Below are positions 58,700 to 64,000 of a DNA stretch of 64,000 nucleotides, piece after piece (position 1 is the first letter of the stretch; every line of letters starts with the position of its first letter). The DNA comes from Pirellulaceae bacterium. GTDB lineage: Bacteria; Planctomycetota; Planctomycetia; Pirellulales; Pirellulaceae. Location of the stretch: assembly GCA_024102795.1 (NCBI GenBank), contig JAGFJK010000421.1, positions 1-64,000 of the forward strand, written 5' to 3'. Made by a program: the position numbers and the translations under genes. The notes below the pieces were generated by a model that did not search any database, had not been told where the DNA came from, and saw only the letters and a program-made list of their open reading frames with translations.

Positions 58700-60030
58700 G
58701 CTCCGCTCCCCGTGGAACCCGCCACGCGCTGGTCCATCGGTACATAATGCCGCTCGGTCGGCCCCGTGTAGATCTGCCGCGGGCGAGCGATGCGGGCCGT
58801 GGGATCGCGGGACAGCTCGTACCAGTGAGCGATCCAGCCGGGAATCCGTCCGATGGCGAACATCACGGTGAACATGTTCAGCGGCAGACCGATCGCCCGC
58901 AGGATGATGCCCGAATAAAAGTCGACGTTCGGGTACAGCTTCCGCTCCACGAAATACTCGTCTGTCAAGGCAATCTCGGCCAGCTCGCGGGCAATGTCCA
59001 ACAACGGATCGCTCGTCCCCAGCTCGTCCAGCAGCTCGCCGCACGTCTTTTCCAGGATCTGAGCCCGCGGGTCGAAGTTCTTGTACACGCGGTGCCCGAA
59101 GCCCATCAACAGGAATTGCTTGCGCTTGGCCTTCTCGACAATCGACTTGACCGACTCGCCCCCCTCGCGGATCCTCTCCAGCATCTCGATCACCGCCATG
59201 TTCGCCCCGCCGTGCAGCGGCCCCCACAGCGCGCAAACGCCGGAGGCGACCGAGGCGAACACGTTGGCGCCCGAAGAACCGACCATCCGGACGGTGGAGG
59301 TCGAACAGTTCTGTTCGTGATCGGCGTGCAAAATCAAGAACTGCCGCAGGGCCTTGACCACCGCCGGCGGCGCGTCGTAGCGGGCGTGGGGGTTGCTGAA
59401 CATCATGTGCAGGAAATTGCTGCAATAGCTCAGCTTCGGGTCCGGGTACATCATCGGCTTGCCGTACGTCATGCGGTAACTGAACGCCGCCATCGTCCGC
59501 ACCTTGCTGACCAGGATCGCGCAGGCCCGGCGAAACTGCTCGTCGTTGATCCTCGTCTCCAGCAATTCGGGATAGTAGCAACCACAGGCATTGATCACGG
59601 CCGACAGCATGGCCATCGGGTGCCCATTGGCCGGGAAGCCCTCGAAGTGATGCCGCATCCCCTCGTGCAGCAACTCGTAGTCCGATAGCAAGCGCCGGAA
59701 CGACGCCAACTGCTCGGCCGTCGGCAGCTCGCCCCAGATCAACAGCCAGGCAACCTCCACGAACGTGCTGTGGTTGGCCAGCTCCTCGATCGGGTAGCCC
59801 CGGTAGCGGAGGATGCCCTTCTCGCCGTCGATGAACGTGATGCCGCTTTCGCAGGCCCCCGTGTTGCTGAAGCCGCTGTCCAGCGTGATGCAGCCCGTGT
59901 CGCTCCGCAACGACGTGATGTCGATCGCCTGTTCCCGCTCGGTGCCCTCCACCAACGGCAGCGACACCTCGTGCGACGGCAGCTTGAGCAAAGCCGTGCT
60001 GACCACCCCCTCTTTGACCTGCGTCGGCAT
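58696..60030 (-). CDS. gltA: Citrate synthase
   Basis: A 444-residue type II citrate synthase (oxaloacetate + acetyl-CoA to citrate). Landmarks: LDSGFSNTGACESGITFIDG, ILRYRGYPIEELA, ILHADHEQNCSTSTVRMVGSS (active-site His), WGPLHGGANMAVIEML and GFGHRVYKNFDPRA (His and Arg), ending with WIAHWYELSRDPTARIARPRQ. Length is typical. ATG at 60030. It is followed directly by the FabG-like gene with a 4-base overlap, an unusual partner for a TCA-cycle enzyme. Confidence 0.95.
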   Translation of the reverse strand: MPTQVKEGVVSTALLKLPSHEVSLPLVEGTEREQAIDITSLRSDTGCITLDSGFSNTGACESGITFIDGEKGILRYRGYPIEELANHSTFVEVAWLLIWGELPTAEQLASFRRLLSDYELLHEGMRHHFEGFPANGHPMAMLSAVINACGCYYPELLETRINDEQFRRACAILVSKVRTMAAFSYRMTYGKPMMYPDPKLSYCSNFLHMMFSNPHARYDAPPAVVKALRQFLILHADHEQNCSTSTVRMVGSSGANVFASVASGVCALWGPLHGGANMAVIEMLERIREGGESVKSIVEKAKRKQFLLMGFGHRVYKNFDPRAQILEKTCGELLDELGTSDPLLDIARELAEIALTDEYFVERKLYPNVDFYSGIILRAIGLPLNMFTVMFAIGRIPGWIAHWYELSRDPTARIARPRQIYTGPTERHYVPMDQRVAGSTGSGA

Positions 60031-60246
60031 GACACGTCTCCCCGGCGTCGTGAATTCCGTCTGGCTGCATCCTCAGAGTAACCCCAACGGTAACAACTCG
60101 CGCCGCGAATTGCCACAGCCCAGGCCAGACTGGGGAGCCGCGGGTGCGCTTTTAGGGGCGACGGGGGGCTTGCAACCCGCAGAGTCAGAACAGCTTCCGG
60201 CGTGGGGCCCGGTAGTCCACCGGAACCCCCACTCGGCGGAGCCGCG

Positions 60247-60810
60247 TCAGGCCTGCCGATACGCTTCGCGCAACCAGCCGATCAACTGATCGTCCACGTC
60301 GGCTGGCTGTGCCACGCGCACCCGGTGAGTGACCATCGCGTTGAAACTGCCGCTGGCTTCCAGCCGCCCCTGCGGCTGGATCCCCTTGAGGTTGATGCCG
60401 ACGTCGATCCGGGTCTTGGTGGAGGGCTGCACCAGGGCAAACTGCTTGCTGCGGCGCAGGCTGACGTAGGTTTTCTTGGGCGAGATCTCCACGTCGGCGC
60501 CCAACTCCCGCACCGCCGCGATCAGCGCGTCGTAGATCGGCTTCAGTCCCGCCTTGTCGCCCGCGTACTGGCTGCCCACCAGATCCGGCTCGGCGTCCGC
60601 CGGCGCTTGCGCGTCCAGGTACTTGTGAGCGATCAGGTTCGCGTAGCCGTGAGTCACGCCGTGCTCGGCCTTCAAATACTTGACCAGTTCGCCGTGCTTG
60701 GACTTGCCGGCTTGCCGAGCCACCTGCAGCCACTGGGCCAACGTCCGGCCCGTCTTCTCCGGCAGGTTGTCGATCATCGTAGCCAAGGCGTCGTCGGGTG
60801 ATTTGGCCAT
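60247..60810 (-). CDS. DUF4287 and DUF5655 domain protein
   Basis: A 187-residue protein with two parts: an N-terminal DUF4287-like helix-rich segment (ATMIDNLPEKTGRTLAQWLQVAR ... KHGELVKYLKAEHGVTHGYANLIAH) and a C-terminal DUF5655-like alpha/beta domain (LGADVEISPKKTYVSLRRSKQFALV ... TRIDVGINLKG). These domains are found together in many bacteria with unknown function. Cytoplasmic. ATG at 60810. Its 3' region is followed by about 200 bases before citrate synthase on the same strand. Confidence 0.85.
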   Translation of the reverse strand: MAKSPDDALATMIDNLPEKTGRTLAQWLQVARQAGKSKHGELVKYLKAEHGVTHGYANLIAHKYLDAQAPADAEPDLVGSQYAGDKAGLKPIYDALIAAVRELGADVEISPKKTYVSLRRSKQFALVQPSTKTRIDVGINLKGIQPQGRLEASGSFNAMVTHRVRVAQPADVDDQLIGWLREAYRQA

Positions 60811-60942
60811 CAGCGGGTTCCTGGTGAAAACGGGTCGGTATGAGACGGAGATGACGGAATCGAGGGACGAGTCGAAGGTCCGTGTTTCCGCGGGACGGTT
60901 CCCAGACCCGGCCTGCCTGACGGACGCGCGGCCCGCCGCCTG

Positions 60943-61491
60943 TTATTCGATGCGTTTGTCCAACGGCCAGTGGACGCTCAGACACTTCCTGGGTGTCAGA
61001 AACGCGGTCAGACCGTTCATGAACATGATCATCCGCGCCTTGAAGGGGGGCTTGCCGGTCTCCAGCATCGCCTTCAAGGTCTGCACGATGATTTCGCCTC
61101 CCTGTCCCATGTACTTCTCGGTCTTCGTTCCGACCGGCACCTCTTCGGACGTCAAGGTCAGCTCGGTGCCGCCGCCCACCTCCTTCAGCTCGTAGGTCAC
61201 CTTGCAGATCGGATCGTCGAGGTTGGTGAACTTGAACGTGTGCGCGTACCGGTAAGGCGGATTGAACTCCAGCACTTCCCCCACCACGCCCGTGTACTTG
61301 CCGTCGGGCGAACGCATGCGGATCGGCGCGCCGGGAGCCAGCCGCGTCGTGTGCAGCACCGAGCCGAAGAAGAACGGCAGCACCACGTCCGACTGGGTCA
61401 GTTGCCGCCAGACCTGCTTGATCGGCGCGTTGATCGTCACTCGAAACATCTGCGTGGTCGTGGTGGTCCTAGGGACCGCGGTGTCACTCAC
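60943..61491 (-). CDS. SRPBCC/AHSA1-family domain protein
   Basis: A 182-residue START/SRPBCC fold protein: FRVTINAPIKQVWRQLTQSD at the start, PFFFGSVLHTTRLAPGAPIRM, YTGVVGEVLEFNPPYRYAHTF and the closing helix IIVQTLKAMLETG. AHSA1-type proteins bind hydrophobic ligands. The start is GTG at 61491, overlapping the stop of the ArsR gene by 8 bases; ArsR-SRPBCC pairs of this kind are frequent, so the regulator probably controls both. C-terminal extension (PRKCLSVHWPLDKRIE) is short and unassigned. Confidence 0.85.
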   Translation of the reverse strand: MSDTAVPRTTTTTQMFRVTINAPIKQVWRQLTQSDVVLPFFFGSVLHTTRLAPGAPIRMRSPDGKYTGVVGEVLEFNPPYRYAHTFKFTNLDDPICKVTYELKEVGGGTELTLTSEEVPVGTKTEKYMGQGGEIIVQTLKAMLETGKPPFKARMIMFMNGLTAFLTPRKCLSVHWPLDKRIE

Positions 61492-61831
61492 GGTTGGCTC
61501 GCTTGTTGACAGGTTGTTCGATTTGAAACTTCAGGTCCGTGACCTGGCTGGCCCAGAACTGGCTGTACTCGGTCGTCCAGCGATCGTAGATCAACTGAAT
61601 TGGCACCGCGTTGAAGTACAGTTGCCGGCTCCGGCCCGCCTTGCGCGAAATCACCAGGTCCGCCTCCTCCAGCACCCGCAAATGCTTCATCACGGCAATC
61701 CGGCTGCTGTCGAAGTACTTGCAGACGTCATTCACGTTGCAGCCGGGCATGCCGCGAATCAAGTCCAGCATCCGCCGCCGCCCGGCGTGCGCCAGCGCTT
61801 GAAATACGGCGTCCATCTCGGCGTCATTCAT
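61484..61831 (-). CDS. ArsR-family winged-helix regulator
   Basis: A 115-residue DNA-binding protein: MNDAEMDAVFQALAHAGRRRMLDLIRG at the N-terminus, the HTH CKYFDSSRIAVMKHLRVLEEADLV and wing ISRKAGRSRQLYFN. There is no obvious metal-binding CxC motif, so the inducer is probably not arsenic or a similar metal. Overlaps the SRPBCC gene by 8 bases. A possible operator lies just upstream of its start codon. Confidence 0.9.
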   Translation of the reverse strand: MNDAEMDAVFQALAHAGRRRMLDLIRGMPGCNVNDVCKYFDSSRIAVMKHLRVLEEADLVISRKAGRSRQLYFNAVPIQLIYDRWTTEYSQFWASQVTDLKFQIEQPVNKRANRE

Positions 61832-61847
61832 GTAACAAACAGGTTAC
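61832..61847. promoter_or_regulatory. Candidate operator for the ArsR-type regulator
   Basis: Inverted repeat gtaac-N6-gttac (61832-61847) directly abutting the regulator's start codon (ATG at 61831-61829). Such short dyads at the start are typical ArsR-family autorepression sites. Assigned only by position and symmetry. Confidence 0.4.
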
Positions 61848-61992
61848 CTATTTGCGAGCGGTTGTCAAGCGGAAAAAACACGACTCGGGGGGACGCCAGC
61901 GGAGTGGTCGCGAGGCCCGGGAAGGGGCACCTTTGCGGCACGCCCGGTGCCCCTACCAGCGCGATCCGCCACCTGGGACCGGGCCAGGAATG

Positions 61993-62949
61993 CTACGGCT
62001 TTCCCGCCCGCCCTTTGCCCGTTCCGCCGCCCACGCCGAACAGGTCATCTCGCGCGGCCCGGCGGATGGCGACGACCGCCGGATGCTTCAGCCGCCGCTC
62101 GACCGAGATCGCATAGAAACGTTCCTTGACTTGATCGAGACTGCCCACAAGCTGCACGCCATATTGCCGGCAGACCTCGCCCGTGATCGCCGCCGGTGCC
62201 ACGAACAGGCCCTGGCCCGCCTGGCCGAACACCTTGAGCAGCGCGCTGTCCTCGAACTCGTGCACCACCTGGGGGCGGATCCCCGTTTCGTCAAACCACT
62301 GTTCGAGCGTCCGGCGCAGCGTGGTATTCTGCGTCGGCAACAGCAGGGGAGCGGCCTGCAGCGAGCCGGGAAAGCCGGGCCCGTACCGGGCCGCCAGCTC
62401 CGGCGTTCCGAACACGCAGATCGAGCATTCGCCCAGCAAGTGGTTGAACGCCCGCACGTGGCTCACGGCGGCCAGCGGCGCGTCGGCCAGCACGACGTCC
62501 AAGCGGTGCTGAGCCAGTTCCGACAGCAGTTGATCCAGCTTCCCCTCGTACGACACCAACTGCACCCGCTCGCCAAACTCCAGGGCCGGTTTCAGCAGGC
62601 GGTACACGACCAGTTTGGGCAGCACGTCGGGCACACCCACGGTCAACCGCAGCGTCCAGGGGGACGGCTGCCCCTGGACAGCGTCCTTCAGCTCGCGGCC
62701 CAGAGTGAAAATCTCGTCCGCGTAGCGGTAGACCAACTGCCCCGTTTCGGTCAGCACCAGGGACCGGCCCGCCCGCTCGAACAGCTCGGTCCCCAAGGCC
62801 TTCTCCAGTTTGCGGATCTGGCTGCTGAGCGTCGGCTGGGCCAGGTGCAACTGTTCCGCGGCCCGGGTGATCCCCCCTTCGCGGGCCACCATCCAGAAGT
62901 ACAACAGATGATGGTAATTCAGCCAGTCCACGCGGGCCCCGCCAGGCAT
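61993..62949 (-). CDS. LysR-family regulator, NhaR-like
   Basis: A 318-residue protein. The N-terminal HTH (LNYHHLLYFWMVAREGGITRAAEQLHLAQPTLSSQIRKLE) is the version seen in NhaR. The effector domain includes LRLTVGVPDVLPKLVVYRLL, LLPTQNTTLRRTLEQWFDETG and GQGLFVAPAAITGEV. NhaR activates the Na/H antiporter gene nhaA in E. coli, but no antiporter is adjacent here. ATG at 62949 is preferred over TTG at 62961. It is divergent from the HPF-like gene. Confidence 0.85.
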   Translation of the reverse strand: MPGGARVDWLNYHHLLYFWMVAREGGITRAAEQLHLAQPTLSSQIRKLEKALGTELFERAGRSLVLTETGQLVYRYADEIFTLGRELKDAVQGQPSPWTLRLTVGVPDVLPKLVVYRLLKPALEFGERVQLVSYEGKLDQLLSELAQHRLDVVLADAPLAAVSHVRAFNHLLGECSICVFGTPELAARYGPGFPGSLQAAPLLLPTQNTTLRRTLEQWFDETGIRPQVVHEFEDSALLKVFGQAGQGLFVAPAAITGEVCRQYGVQLVGSLDQVKERFYAISVERRLKHPAVVAIRRAARDDLFGVGGGTGKGRAGKP

Positions 62950-63099
62950 AGATTTTTTCAATGCTTCACAGCTTAAAATTCTATTTGTCTCATCGGGCCC
63001 GTCAAGCCAATACTATAGGCTGAAGGCGGCGATCCGATTGCCCGCCAGACGTTCCTCCGACTCACCACCCCACACACCGAAGGACATTGAGGAGCAATC

Positions 63100-63471
63100 G
63101 TGCGCGTGCGTGTCGAGCAACGGGGCTGCCTGTTAGACGGTTCGGGCCGGGATGAGCTCGAGAACCGACTGCATTTCGCGCTGGCCCGGTTCGCATCCCG
63201 CGTCGAGCGGGTGTCGGTCAAGGTGACGCAGACGCCCGGCGTCCGCGGGCAACTGGAAACGACTTGCCGGATCGTGGTCAAGCTGCGGCGGGCCGCCGAG
63301 GTCAGGATCGCGCAGCAGGATGCGGACCCGAGGGTCTGTGTGGCTCGAGCGGCCGAGCGGGCTGGTCGAGCGGTTCAGCGGGCCATCGACCTGCACGCCT
63401 ACAACACGCGCTTGAACCGCGGCGCTAACCAACCCTCAACTGCCCCTCCCCAACTGACAACTGAAAACTGA
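63100..63471 (+). CDS. HPF/RaiA-like ribosome-associated protein
   Basis: A 123-residue protein of the short HPF/RaiA type: alternate basic strand and helix (MRVRVEQRGCLLDGSGRDELENRLHFALARFASRVERVSVKV), TTCRIVVKLRRAAEVRIAQQDADPRVCVARAAERAGRAVQRAID. In E. coli such proteins bind the 30S subunit and inhibit or hibernate ribosomes. Start GTG at 63100, preceded by gaggag. The C-terminal tail (NQPSTAPPQLTTEN) is translated from repeat-like sequence. Confidence 0.75.
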   Translation: MRVRVEQRGCLLDGSGRDELENRLHFALARFASRVERVSVKVTQTPGVRGQLETTCRIVVKLRRAAEVRIAQQDADPRVCVARAAERAGRAVQRAIDLHAYNTRLNRGANQPSTAPPQLTTEN

Positions 63472-63486
63472 CAACTGAAAACTCCC

Positions 63487-64000
63487 ATGGATCAGGCCCT
63501 CCGAGTTCTCGAATTGTTTTCCACAGGGGCCGACGTGCCCTTCGACCGCATCCTGGCCTCGCGCGCGCTGGGAGAAGCGCAGCGCGCCATTCCGGGCGAC
63601 GACTGCCAGGCCTGGTCGCAGCGGCTGGTGGAGGTCGGCGAGAGTTTGAATCTGCGCGTGCGGTCGATCGAGTGCACCTGGCGGCAAGCCCTGGCGTTCG
63701 CTCAGCAATCGATTCCGATTGCCACCTGCATCCGGGACGCGCGGGACGAGCTGCAATGGGTGCTGATCAGCGAGGTCCGCCGGGGGCGACTGCGCGTCAC
63801 GACCAGCGACTCCAGCCCGTCGCACGGGGCGCAGACGCCCATCCCCCGCGGGACCGGCGATCAATGGATGTCTCAGCGGCGGCTGCGGCGCCTGTTGGGA
63901 TTGAACGGCGAGAGCGACCAGCGGCGGTGGATCATCGGCCAGGCCGCGCTGGGCTGCGAATCGGCGTCTCATCACGACCAGCCGCACCAGGAGGGAGCGG
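63487..64000 (+). CDS. Partial CDS running off the window end
   Basis: An ATG at 63487 opens a frame with no stop through base 64000 (171 codons). It encodes MDQALRVLELFSTGADVPF... DDCQAWSQRLVEVGESLNLRV ... CTWRQALAFAQQSIPIATCI ... LRVTTSDSSPSHGAQTPI. The codon pattern and amino acid composition are protein-like, and it is soluble-looking. The C-terminus lies outside the window, and no family is recognised from this part. The ATG is preceded by a tandem tgacaactgaaaac stretch, so no clear ribosome site is seen. Confidence 0.55.
   Translation, partial: MDQALRVLELFSTGADVPFDRILASRALGEAQRAIPGDDCQAWSQRLVEVGESLNLRVRSIECTWRQALAFAQQSIPIATCIRDARDELQWVLISEVRRGRLRVTTSDSSPSHGAQTPIPRGTGDQWMSQRRLRRLLGLNGESDQRRWIIGQAALGCESASHHDQPHQEGA

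Noticed and set aside
57857-60070. A single 737-residue minus-strand ORF spanning two genes
   Set aside because: It is the FabG-like gene (ATG 58699) extended upstream through an unused frame of citrate synthase. The 444-residue citrate synthase in the other frame carries all family motifs.
61837-61842. Arsenic- or metal-responsive role for the ArsR-type regulator
   Set aside because: No CxC or similar metal-binding motif is visible in the 115-residue protein, so only the family is claimed.

Overview
The window looks like a chromosome segment of a planctomycete, most likely of the Pirellulales type. The evidence is the family content: two DUF1559 proteins with a type IV pilin-like N-terminus, a BBP7-type outer membrane barrel, CRTAC1/FG-GAP and EF-hand secreted proteins, a DUF6677-like membrane protein, and a very large VWA/secretin-like/DUF2135 protein. 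DNA is GC-rich, genes are moderately packed, and intergenic spaces carry several families of short dispersed repeats.

Layout. 1-3.6 kb: tandem DUF1559 paralogues around a small transthyretin-like lipoprotein. 4-11 kb: secreted or membrane TPR, CRTAC1, FG-GAP (with a CxxCH haem motif) and nine-loop EF-hand proteins. 11-16 kb: ferritin-like protein, RlmM-like rRNA methyltransferase, HtrA-type protease and SLC13 transporter. 16-23 kb: two unusual secreted proteins, one an acidic tyrosine-rich repeat protein and one a 1363-residue VWA/secretin-like/DUF2135 protein. 23-26 kb: ctp protease and tsaD. 26-32 kb: a 2-hydroxyacid oxidation cluster (lhgO, then glcD-, glcE- and glcF-like genes). 32-35.4 kb: mtnA, an RraA-like protein and glnA with a long leader. 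36-40.5 kb: MMPL exporter, tRNA-Ser(UGA) and BBP7 barrel.

41-47 kb is the accessory part. A five-copy tandem array of a dispersed palindrome is followed by a truncated ParA-like ORF, a polymorphic-toxin-like pseudogene with two frameshifts, a possible immunity gene and a Phd/VapC toxin-antitoxin pair. 46.4-55.5 kb: rsmE and small genes on the minus strand, then a plus-strand run of a membrane protein, a small membrane protein, a YiiX-like hydrolase, trkA and trkH. 55.7-64 kb: DUF4105 lipoprotein with an epimerase, citrate synthase with a FabG-like reductase, a DUF4287/DUF5655 protein, an ArsR/SRPBCC pair, a NhaR-like regulator, an HPF-like protein and a gene cut by the window end.

The best candidates for something undescribed are the tyrosine-rich acidic repeat protein with its giant VWA neighbour, and the decayed toxin/immunity locus. 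Function calls rest on motif recognition by eye; no database search was run.
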